From: Acidilobaceae archaeon
GTDB lineage: Archaea; Thermoproteota; Thermoprotei_A; Sulfolobales; Acidilobaceae
Assembly: GCA_027081695.1 (NCBI GenBank)
Contig: JALWJI010000207.1
Coordinates: forward strand, 3,100 to 8,815
DNA: 5,716 bases
Direction: 5' to 3'
How positions within the stretch are numbered: position 1 is the stretch's first letter; each line of letters starts with the position of its first letter. This document shows, in pieces, positions 1 through 5,350 of this stretch. The translations under genes were made by a program, and so were the position numbers. The notes beneath the pieces are model-generated. The model made no database searches and was not told the origin of the DNA. It worked only from the letters and a program-made list of their open reading frames with translations.

Positions 1-516
1 ACCTGGAGAGAAGTCCTAGAAGAAAGATGTAGCCTCGCCCTAGAACACGCAAATAATGAAACAAGACAAAAAATAACCAGAATATGCGATACGCTCCTCA
101 AAGCAGACACGGCCACTACCACTCCCAACTACACGGGGCACGGAGACCTCCACCTCTACCAAATAATCGACAACGGAAAATGCCTATACTTCCTGGACCC
201 AGGAGGAGAACCAGACACCAAAAAGAGGCCAGGACCAGAATACGATCTAGCAGCACTAATACGAAGCATAGAATACATATACGAGACAACAAGCAAGCTC
301 CACAGGCCCCGGGCCCCATTACGCTATAGTATCCAAACACTGCTCGCATCATACACAGAAATCCAAAGATATAACCCCAATAGTCTAGCGATAGGATACA
401 TTGCCCGGCTACTATACGAGTACTACTACGAGAAACACTACGAAACAGGCCTAGAATGGTTACCCGAAAAACACATACAAAATCTTCATACCTGGGGACT
501 ATTAGTTTTATTTTAA
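1..516 (+). CDS. Maltokinase-like sugar kinase (APH-fold phosphotransferase), C-terminal part; 5' end outside window
   Basis: The frame is open from base 1 to TAA at 514-516 and gives 171 residues with no start in view, so the N-lobe lies upstream. Visible residues 47-51 read HGDLH, the catalytic loop of aminoglycoside-phosphotransferase/maltokinase enzymes, with D49 as expected catalytic base. Residues 66-71 (DPGGEP) match the metal-binding DFEGEP motif of maltokinases, with F and E replaced by P and G but D66 kept. The following YDLAALIRSIEYIY resembles the family's 'RDLAGMLRSFDYA' helix. About 120 residues after HGDLH is roughly the family's usual C-terminal length. Maltokinases phosphorylate maltose to maltose 1-phosphate with ATP in cytoplasmic trehalose/glycogen metabolism; the archaeal substrate is uncertain. 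The last dozen codons (from about 478) turn T-rich (CTT, CAT, TTA, GTT, TTT), unlike the A/C-ending codons before them. The gene converges with the downstream minus-strand gene. Confidence 0.8.
   Translation, partial: TWREVLEERCSLALEHANNETRQKITRICDTLLKADTATTTPNYTGHGDLHLYQIIDNGKCLYFLDPGGEPDTKKRPGPEYDLAALIRSIEYIYETTSKLHRPRAPLRYSIQTLLASYTEIQRYNPNSLAIGYIARLLYEYYYEKHYETGLEWLPEKHIQNLHTWGLLVLF
503..516 (+). terminator. Possible oligo-T terminator overlapping the kinase stop codon
   Basis: The plus strand is T-rich here (TAGTTTTATTTTAA) with no G+C stem, as in many crenarchaeal oligo-T terminators, and it covers the TAA. A short inverted repeat, TTTTAA-C-TTAAAA, spans 511-523. The neighbouring gene is convergent, so transcription must stop near here. 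Base composition alone is weak evidence because the whole segment is A+T-rich. Confidence 0.3.
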
Positions 517-635
517 CTTAAAATAATATATTGTTTAGCTAATTATAGTGATCTAGGAAAACATAGTCAGTATTATTTTACTATAAGAGCATTTTACTCA
601 GGAAACTATAAGTATGTAATGAAATATAATAATAT

Positions 636-1739
636 TTATAAATATTCTACATTAATATTTAGTTCCTTGAAAATAATATGAAAGAGTGGGTTAATTCTTT
701 CGTATATATCTGTTGTTGTAACGAGTGTTTTAATAATGTTATTACTGCCACTCTCTAATTTTAATAATATCTCATAGGCCAGTAGCTGGCCTATTGCCTT
801 CTCGTCTACATTATCAGTCTTAACTTCGATTATTTCGAAGCTTGTTCCTGTAACATTTGTACATGGAAAGAAATTGGAGTCAAGTATTTCGACATGATTA
901 TTTGGAAATCGAGATGTGTAAAGTTTCATGAGCCTATATGCATGTTTACTTCCACGTGCACAAGGATATATTCCTGGAGCTATGTTCTTTGGGTTGTATA
1001 CTACTATCATATCGGCACGTGGTGGATATGAAGATAATACGGTGTTTATTATTGAGTCTCTATATCTGTTGTTTATTAGTACTTTATTGAAGGATTCTTT
1101 TATTATAGAAGTTCCCAATGGGACTTCTACTAAGATAGCTATATTATTTATTTTGTTAATTTTTTCTTCAATAACTTTAAAGACAAGTAAATCATGTGAT
1201 TTATTACCATAAGTTATTCTTCGATTTGTCCGATTTGTTTCAATGTAATTCTCTATTTTATTTATTAAATTATATAAATATTCTTTATTATTTAAAATAT
1301 GGAGAAGAAAACCTAGGGATAGATTCATATAGTATCGAGGAATATTGTTTATCCTACTAAATCTTTCCAATTCTTCTTTCCATATATTAAAATCTCGAGA
1401 CCAGCCTTTGTCATACCATATAACATTATTGTCGTAAACTAACGCAATTGTATCGTTCAAATACACATGTCCTTTCCTACTTTTGAGAGCATTCCGAACA
1501 GTTATATCATGTATTTTATTTAATAGGCTTCCTCTTGAAGCAAAGTGTTCTGTATAGATTAGCTCCTCTTCACCGCTTCTAAAGGGCCATAATTCATAAT
1601 CAATTCCAAACTGCTCTTTAATTTTCTTTAGGAAACTGATAGTGATCTCATGTACTTTCAAACGCCATTTATCATAGTTGTGTTCTATATAATCATAGTT
1701 ATAATAATAGCGGATTTTGTACTTTGTGTATCGGTTCAA
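636..1739 (-). CDS. Orphan protein with a PD-(D/E)XK (RecB-like) nuclease motif set in its C-terminal half
   Basis: I do not recognise the family of this 367-residue protein. The C-terminal half shows a PD-(D/E)XK-like pattern: EVPLG at 205-209, RAD at 241-243 (D243) followed by the strand MIVVY, EIIEVKT at 302-308 (E305-x-K307), then GQLLAY at 317-322 (Q318, Y322), the QxxxY helix motif of RecB-like nucleases. The 62-residue gap from D243 to E305 is unusually long and holds the only cysteines (C260, C293). Residues 1-180 are aromatic-rich with no motif I know. No signal peptide or membrane segment is seen. The start is TTG: two in-frame stops (TAA, TAG) lie directly before it and AGGTG sits 6 nt upstream. 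The gene is far more A+T-rich than its neighbours, with many AAT, ATT and TTA codons, which suggests transfer. A defence or mobile-element nuclease is possible; a non-catalytic homologue is not excluded. Confidence 0.8.
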   Translation of the reverse strand: MNRYTKYKIRYYYNYDYIEHNYDKWRLKVHEITISFLKKIKEQFGIDYELWPFRSGEEELIYTEHFASRGSLLNKIHDITVRNALKSRKGHVYLNDTIALVYDNNVIWYDKGWSRDFNIWKEELERFSRINNIPRYYMNLSLGFLLHILNNKEYLYNLINKIENYIETNRTNRRITYGNKSHDLLVFKVIEEKINKINNIAILVEVPLGTSIIKESFNKVLINNRYRDSIINTVLSSYPPRADMIVVYNPKNIAPGIYPCARGSKHAYRLMKLYTSRFPNNHVEILDSNFFPCTNVTGTSFEIIEVKTDNVDEKAIGQLLAYEILLKLESGSNNIIKTLVTTTDIYERINPLFHIIFKELNINVEYL

Positions 1740-1744
1740 CTATT

Positions 1745-1750
1745 ACACCT
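1745..1750 (-). promoter_or_regulatory. Shine-Dalgarno site fixing the TTG start of the nuclease-like gene
   Basis: On the minus strand AGGTG (with a G/T-rich flank) is followed by six bases, TAATAG, and then TTG. The six bases are two in-frame stop codons, so no earlier start is possible. The next in-frame ATG lies deep in the protein (Met138), which would remove over a third of it. The AGGTG also touches the end of the 21-bp palindrome. Confidence 0.55.
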
Positions 1751-1770
1751 TTTAATATATTATATTAAAA
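1750..1770. repeat. Perfect 21-bp AT palindrome upstream of the nuclease-like gene
   Basis: The 10-base arms TTTTAATATA and TATATTAAAA are exact reverse complements around a single T at 1760. The element lies between the Shine-Dalgarno site of the nuclease-like gene and the T-rich tract ending the hydrolase gene. It includes TATA-like sequence on both strands, so it may be the core promoter of the minus-strand gene, an operator over it, or an RNA hairpin near the ribosome binding site. In DNA this A+T-rich a chance palindrome is easier than usual, but 10 perfect pairs is still notable. Confidence 0.6.
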
Positions 1771-1772
1771 AT

Positions 1773-1783
1773 AAAAGAAAAAA
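1773..1783 (-). terminator. Oligo-T terminator of the UPF0173-type hydrolase gene
   Basis: The minus strand reads T6-C-T4 about 30 nt after the hydrolase stop codon at 1813-1815, with no stem before it. Crenarchaeal transcription commonly ends at such T tracts. The next minus-strand gene starts only about 35 nt further on, so read-through into it is possible. Confidence 0.45.
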
Positions 1784-1812
1784 CTTTCACGTTATAGTGT
1801 ATAATAATAGAT

Positions 1813-2496
1813 CTATGGATAACTGTATGTTTCTCCGGGTTGTAGGATTATTACTTTTGTTTCTGGTGTCTTTTCTTCGACTAGTTTCTTGAATTCTTCT
1901 GGTTTTCCGTAGAGCACGGGGAAGGTTCCCCAGTGCATTGGTATTGCTACTTTTGGCTTTATGAGCTCTACTGCTTTTGCTGCCTCTACGGGGTCCATTG
2001 TGAAGTGTCCGCCTATTGGTAGGAGTGCTATGTCGGGCTTGTAGAGTTCGCCTATGAGCTTCATGTCCATTGTGACGCCCGTGTCTCCTGCGTGGTATAT
2101 GCTGGCTTCTTTTCCTATGATTACTACTCCTGTTGGTGCTCCATAGGGGCTGCTGTGGGTCGCTGGCGTGAGAGCGATTTTGAGATCGTCTACAAGCATG
2201 GGGCCTCCTATGTTTCCGCCTATTGCTCGGCCTGGGTCGCCTATTTGTTCTCCTACATAGTTTGCTAGCTCGTAGATCGCCACTATCTTGGCGTTCTTGT
2301 TGTTCTTGAGTATGGTTATGGCGTCTCCTAGGTGGTCTCCGTGTCCGTGGGTTAGTACTACTAGGTCAACGTCCTTTATGTCCTCTGGCTTGACCGGGCT
2401 GAGGGGGTTCGATAGATAGGGGTCTATGAGTATCTTCTTGCCGTCGAGCTCTACGAGGAACGCGCTGTGCCCATAGAATGTTATCTTGGCCATCAT
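1813..2496 (-). CDS. UPF0173-type metal-dependent hydrolase (metallo-beta-lactamase fold)
   Basis: The 227-residue protein is full length for the UPF0173 family (usually about 220-230) and cytoplasmic, with no signal peptide. The N-terminus KITFYGHSAFLVE and DPYLSNP (25-31) are typical of the family. Metal ligands are all visible: HGHGDH at 50-55, H114 (ATHSS), D138 (HAGDTG) and H188 (PMHWGTF); GGHFTMDP at 162-169 is another family hallmark. The natural substrate of the family is unknown; beta-lactamase activity should not be assumed. Two consecutive ATGs (2494-2496 and 2491-2493) follow a perfect GGAGGTG at 2501-2507, with spacings of 4 and 7 nt, and the second may be the true start (MAKITFYGH). 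The gene is divergent from map and shares its codon style, unlike the A+T-rich gene downstream. Confidence 0.93.
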   Translation of the reverse strand: MMAKITFYGHSAFLVELDGKKILIDPYLSNPLSPVKPEDIKDVDLVVLTHGHGDHLGDAITILKNNKNAKIVAIYELANYVGEQIGDPGRAIGGNIGGPMLVDDLKIALTPATHSSPYGAPTGVVIIGKEASIYHAGDTGVTMDMKLIGELYKPDIALLPIGGHFTMDPVEAAKAVELIKPKVAIPMHWGTFPVLYGKPEEFKKLVEEKTPETKVIILQPGETYSYP

Positions 2497-2500
2497 ATTT

Positions 2501-2507
2501 CACCTCC
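2501..2507 (-). promoter_or_regulatory. Strong Shine-Dalgarno site of the UPF0173-type hydrolase gene
   Basis: GGAGGTG on the minus strand (plus-strand CACCTCC) matches the archaeal 16S rRNA 3' end over its full core. It lies 4 nt from the first and 7 nt from the second of two adjacent ATGs. The longer spacing favours the second ATG. Confidence 0.75.
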
Positions 2508-2521
2508 AGGTAATCCTGCCT

Positions 2522-2535
2522 CGATATAATTATAG
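2522..2535 (-). promoter_or_regulatory. TATA-like promoter element for the UPF0173-type hydrolase gene
   Basis: The minus strand reads ACTATAATTATATCG here. A TATA box centred near 2528 would put the transcription start about 25 nt downstream, near 2503, at or inside the Shine-Dalgarno site and so with an almost absent leader. That poor fit lowers confidence; the box may instead be a little further upstream in the 2550-2565 region. Confidence 0.35.
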
Positions 2536-2610
2536 TGGGCGTTAAGGGGATAAAACTATACTAATACGTCTACGCGGAAACACGGGTATTGTAAAGAGAT
2601 AAGAGGCGAG

Positions 2611-2620
2611 CCTATAAATT
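2611..2620 (+). promoter_or_regulatory. TATA-like promoter element for map
   Basis: CCTATAAATT is the clearest TATA box upstream of map. A start about 25 nt downstream (around 2640) would give a leader of about 80 nt, long for a crenarchaeon. A second weaker element, CCATATAGAGG near 2663-2673, would give a leader of about 30 nt. I cannot choose between them from sequence alone. Confidence 0.4.
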
Positions 2621-2704
2621 CCATGGGGCCCGGCAAGAAGCATACAGGACTACGAGTCTATCCATATAGAGGATACAATAGCTATGACAGCCACACTATG
2701 ACTC

Positions 2705-2711
2705 GGGGAGG
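2705..2711 (+). promoter_or_regulatory. Shine-Dalgarno site that sets the TTG start of map
   Basis: GGGGAGG is followed by 8 nt and then TTG at 2720-2722. An in-frame TGA at 2699-2701 bars any start further upstream, and no ATG or GTG lies in frame between the two. The first in-frame ATG is at 2738-2740 with a less well-placed GAGGAG 3 nt before it. Confidence 0.6.
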
Positions 2712-2719
2712 ATGAAGAA

Positions 2720-3640
2720 TTGTTCATCGAGGAGACAATGGTCGAGAAACTAGTTGAGGCCGGCCGAATAGCTATAGGCGCCCGGGAACACGGAGCAAGC
2801 CTTGTCAAGCCCGGGGCAAGTGCCCGTGAGGTGTGCGAGGAGGTCGAGGACTGGATAAGGTGCCACGGCGGAGAACCAGCGTTCCCATGCAATTTTAGTG
2901 TGGACGAGGTCGCGGCCCACTATACTCCCGGGGTCAAGGACGATATACGTCTCCGCGGCGATGAAGTAGTCAAGATAGACGTCGGCGTCCACGTGGACGG
3001 CTACATTGCGGATACAGCGGTTACAGTAGATCTCTCCGGAAAATATACCCGGCTCCTTGAAGCCGCCAGTAAAGCATTAGAGGCTGTCGTGGAGATAATG
3101 AAGCCCGGGATACGGATATACGATATAGGGAAGACAGTAGAGAACACCATTAAGAAGTATGGGTTTAAGCCGATACGTAACCTGACAGGCCACACGATAG
3201 GCCACTACCTCATACACGCTGGCACGACCATACCAAACTACGCGGATAGAACAACGTTCTACAAGAGGCTCCGCCCCGGGACACTGGTGGCGGTCGAGCC
3301 CTTCGCGACGAATGGTAAGGGGATTGTTAAGGAGGGGAGGATAACTAATATCTATAGCTTGATCGGAAGGAGGCCACGGGCGAAGCTAACAGAGGCCGAG
3401 TCCACAGCGTTATCAGTTATAATGGAGAAGTACAAGACGTTGCCCTTCACTCCAAGATGGCTGGTCCAGGAGCTGGGAGAGGACAAGGCTGAGAGTGCTG
3501 TTCGGGGACTCTACATGAAGGGCGTATTGCATGGTTATCCGATCCTCGTGGAGGCCGGTAAGGGACGGGTCTCGCAGTTCGAGCACACGTTCCTAATATT
3601 GAAGGATAGGGTTATAGTGACGACGTTGAGGCGGGACTAG
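2720..3640 (+). CDS. map: Methionine aminopeptidase, type II (archaeal)
   Basis: Removes the initiator methionine from new proteins in the cytoplasm with a dinuclear metal centre. The 306 residues align by eye along their whole length with the archaeal enzyme (about 295). Conserved sites are H67 (AAHYTP), D87 (KIDVGVH), D98 (IADTAV), H158 (LTGHTI), E193 (VEPFAT) and E288 (QFEHT); H166 (IHAG) is also kept. The type II insertion is present around 210-270, with the family's TLPF..RWL stretch at 240-247. TTG is chosen as start because of GGGGAGG 8 nt upstream and an in-frame stop just before it. The alternative ATG at 2738 (MVEKLVEAG) removes only six residues and matches the usual N-terminus of the family equally well. 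The gene is monocistronic by appearance: 127 bp and a new promoter separate it from the next gene. Confidence 0.97.
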   Translation: MFIEETMVEKLVEAGRIAIGAREHGASLVKPGASAREVCEEVEDWIRCHGGEPAFPCNFSVDEVAAHYTPGVKDDIRLRGDEVVKIDVGVHVDGYIADTAVTVDLSGKYTRLLEAASKALEAVVEIMKPGIRIYDIGKTVENTIKKYGFKPIRNLTGHTIGHYLIHAGTTIPNYADRTTFYKRLRPGTLVAVEPFATNGKGIVKEGRITNIYSLIGRRPRAKLTEAESTALSVIMEKYKTLPFTPRWLVQELGEDKAESAVRGLYMKGVLHGYPILVEAGKGRVSQFEHTFLILKDRVIVTTLRRD

Positions 3641-3663
3641 ACTAGTAATGATGGTCCCGTCTG

Positions 3664-3685
3664 GTGTTAACCGGGGAGTTAACAC
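3664..3685. repeat. Inverted repeat GTGTTAAC-CGGGGA-GTTAACAC upstream of the DUF1512-like operon
   Basis: Perfect 8-bp arms (3664-3671 and 3678-3685) flank a 6-base loop. Each arm contains the self-complementary GTTAAC, so the unit is also a tandem of two GTTAAC sites 12 bp apart. It starts 23 bp after the map stop codon and ends 17 bp before the TATA-like element of the next operon, a position fitting a regulator binding site. As RNA it could form a hairpin at the end of the map transcript, but no T tract follows. Confidence 0.6.
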
Positions 3686-3696
3686 AAGATTTGTGT
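3682..3696. repeat. Second inverted repeat ACACAA-GAT-TTGTGT overlapping the first
   Basis: Perfect 6-bp arms (3682-3687 and 3691-3696) surround GAT. The left arm shares bases 3682-3685 with the right arm of the GTGTTAAC repeat, so as RNA the two hairpins would be mutually exclusive, and as DNA they make a three-half-site array. It ends 6 bp before the TATA-like element at 3703. Confidence 0.5.
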
Positions 3697-3699
3697 GCG

Positions 3700-3710
3700 G
3701 GGTTTAATAA
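3700..3710 (+). promoter_or_regulatory. BRE/TATA-like promoter of the DUF1512-like operon
   Basis: GGGTTTAATAA has a purine run followed by a T/A-rich box. A start about 25 nt downstream of the box (around 3732) would leave a leader of about 35 nt that includes a GGGTG site at 3753-3757, 10 nt before the ATG. TTATAATC at 3717-3724 is an alternative box. Confidence 0.45.
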
Positions 3711-3767
3711 GGCCTCTTATAATCTCAAATATACCAGGATATATTCGACGGCGGGTGCAAAATACAG

Positions 3768-5003
3768 ATGACCGACTGGGCAGCATGGATCAGCGCGATA
3801 AGCCAGCTATTATTCCTCGTAATATTCCTAGCACTCTTCATGGGAGCCAACCAAAGACTACAATTATACATCTGGACAAAGGACATACGGGCAAAACTCC
3901 TCCTACTAGAAGACCTAAAGAAACGAGCAGAGAAACAGACACTCGACTACATGCTCGACAAGAAGGCAAAGAACCCCTCAAAAGTATTGGAGAGAATCAA
4001 GAACTTCTTCGTGATAAGCCCCGTAGACATAGAGCCAACCGACATCATACGGAGACTCGAACACCTCATAGTGACAAGAACCTCAAAATACAAGGAGCTC
4101 TTCAAGACAGCGATGCCAGAGGCAAGCGAGGTAGACCGCACAAAGGCAGAGACAGCCGCGGAGATAACCGCGGTACTAGACTTCATACACCGCTACGTTA
4201 GACACCTGCTCCTCACAGGAGAGAAGACAAAGAACTGGGTACTCATAATGCAGCTACAGCTAGTAATGCCAATGATAGTACAACTAGCAGAAACCTACAG
4301 CAAGGCGCTAAACGATTTCCTCGTGGGAGCACCAATAGGAGACAGCGCAGGCCCAATAGTAGCAGTAAGACTAGCCGGCTACGAGGCCGAGTGGAAGACA
4401 GTAGACGAGGATACAGTCTACACAGAGGCAGAGCTAGAAGGTAGAAAACTAATACTAGTAAAGGCGAAGGGCCCCGGATCAAACGTTGGCCGTCCAGGAT
4501 ACGCCACCTACCAGATCATAAAGGAGATGGTAGAGAAGGGAGAGAAACCAGCACTAATGATAACAGTAGACGCCGCGCTCAAAATGGAGGGAGAAGAATC
4601 CGGAAGCGTAGCAGAGGGAGTAGGAGCAGCTATAGGAGACATAGGCCCTGAGAAGATAAGGTTCGAGAGGATTGCAGCCGAATACGGTATACCGCTCCGA
4701 GCAGTAGTAATAAAGATGGGCATGGAGGAAGCAATACTAACAATGAAGAAAAAGATAAGCGACAACCTCGACAAAGCAGTGGAAACAGTCAAGAACATAA
4801 TATTAGAGGACACAAAGCCCGGCGACATCGTAGTAGTGATAGGAGTAGGAAACAGTATAGGAGTAGGACAAAAACTAGAAGGAACAGCCAAAGAACAAGA
4901 AACAAGCGTAGAGGAGCAAGCCCAGGAACAGATAGAGGAGAAACCCGATAGTGAACAAGCAGAACCCAGAGAGAAAGGAGAAGAGAAGGAGGCAGAGGAG
5001 TAA
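3768..5003 (+). CDS. DUF1512-like membrane-anchored protein with acidic C-terminal tail
   Basis: Recognised by eye as the archaeal DUF1512 family (about 370 residues, function unknown). Residues 8-26 form one hydrophobic N-terminal helix, followed by positive residues (R30, K38, R41, K43), so the bulk should face the cytoplasm. The helix exit GANQRLQLYIWTKDIRA resembles the family's 'GQRIQ.....REI' region. A helical part (35-185) precedes a glycine-rich alpha/beta-looking part with GPGSNVGRPG (235-244), GEESGSVAEGVGAAIGDIG (275-293) and IGVGNSIGVGQ (358-368). Residues 373-411 are a Glu/Gln-rich low-complexity tail that makes the protein longer than the usual family length. No catalytic motif is known to me; the glycine loops hint at a ligand or nucleotide site, which is speculation. 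The start is ATG at 3768 with a weak GGGTG 10 nt before. The stop overlaps the next gene's ATG (TAATG), indicating translational coupling. Confidence 0.8.
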   Translation: MTDWAAWISAISQLLFLVIFLALFMGANQRLQLYIWTKDIRAKLLLLEDLKKRAEKQTLDYMLDKKAKNPSKVLERIKNFFVISPVDIEPTDIIRRLEHLIVTRTSKYKELFKTAMPEASEVDRTKAETAAEITAVLDFIHRYVRHLLLTGEKTKNWVLIMQLQLVMPMIVQLAETYSKALNDFLVGAPIGDSAGPIVAVRLAGYEAEWKTVDEDTVYTEAELEGRKLILVKAKGPGSNVGRPGYATYQIIKEMVEKGEKPALMITVDAALKMEGEESGSVAEGVGAAIGDIGPEKIRFERIAAEYGIPLRAVVIKMGMEEAILTMKKKISDNLDKAVETVKNIILEDTKPGDIVVVIGVGNSIGVGQKLEGTAKEQETSVEEQAQEQIEEKPDSEQAEPREKGEEKEAEE

Positions 5004-5302
5004 TGGCAGACACACTATACCCGGACTGGCTCCAGAGCATCATAGTCTTCATACTCCTAGGAGTAGTAATCTACATGCTCATGAGGCAGGCCAGAGAACT
5101 ACGCGAAATGCAGGAACGCCTCCAGAGAAAAGTCAAACGCTACACAATAATCGACTGTAACGGAAAAGACTACACGAGAGAATACAAGGAAGGAGACTAC
5201 GTAGGAGCACAAGCCGACTGCCCAGAGAATCAGAAAGGATACATAAAAGCAATCTACGCAGAGGAGCCCGAAGATAAAAACAAGAAGAAAAAGAAACAGT
5301 AA
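5003..5302 (+). CDS. Small single-pass membrane protein, partner of the DUF1512-like protein
   Basis: I do not recognise this 99-residue protein. Residues 11-27 are a hydrophobic helix. An Arg/Glu-rich helix with coiled-coil character (28-46) follows, then a small, probably beta-rich domain (47-85) with two cysteines (C52, C73) and repeated aromatic/charged strands (YTIIDC, DYTREYKEGDYVG, GYIKAIY). The tail is lysine-rich (93-98). The charge after the helix predicts the C-terminus inside the cell. The ATG shares a base with the TAA of the preceding gene, and AAGGAGG and GAGGAG lie just upstream within that gene, so the two are very likely co-translated. Two cysteines in the predicted cytoplasmic domain could pair or bind metal, but no CxxC motif is present. 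It has the same architecture as its neighbour (short N-terminus, helix, cytoplasmic domain, charged tail), which suggests a joint membrane-associated complex. Confidence 0.8.
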   Translation: MADTLYPDWLQSIIVFILLGVVIYMLMRQARELREMQERLQRKVKRYTIIDCNGKDYTREYKEGDYVGAQADCPENQKGYIKAIYAEEPEDKNKKKKKQ

Positions 5303-5350
5303 ACTAGAACAGTGTATAATTCTTCAAAATATCGATTATAATGAAATATT

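Noticed and set aside
84..329. An 81-codon plus-strand frame within the kinase region
   Set aside because: It overlaps, in another frame, the open frame carrying HGDLH and DPGGEP. Its own translation is a low-complexity Arg/Pro/His run.
636..1739. Cas4 or another CRISPR-associated nuclease
   Set aside because: The QxxxY and ExK motifs are Cas4-like, but the Cas4 cysteine cluster is absent and no CRISPR repeats or cas genes are in the window.
511..1770. Terminal inverted repeats flanking the A+T-rich insert (shared ATAATATATT at 525-534 and on the minus strand near 1750-1770)
   Set aside because: A 10-base all-A/T match in DNA this A+T-rich is likely by chance. No longer match and no target-site duplication were seen.
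1813..2496. A true beta-lactamase or antibiotic-resistance gene
   Set aside because: The fold is shared, but the GGHFTMDP and PMHWGTF motifs are those of UPF0173, whose members are conserved in organisms without cell-wall peptidoglycan.
3664..3685. Rho-independent-type terminator after map
   Set aside because: The stem is good, but no T tract follows and the element abuts the next promoter. A regulatory role is at least as likely.
3645..3700. C/D box small RNA after map
   Set aside because: ATGATGG resembles a C box, but no CTGA D box follows within a suitable distance.
3695..4201. A 168-codon plus-strand frame overlapping the start of the DUF1512-like gene
   Set aside because: It is an out-of-frame shadow: Arg/Thr/Pro/His-rich composition, no recognisable motif, and a start inside the promoter region.
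4508..4891. Minus-strand frames opposite the DUF1512-like and small membrane protein genes
   Set aside because: They are antisense shadows of well-supported genes, with Ser/Leu/Ile-rich translations and no ribosome sites.
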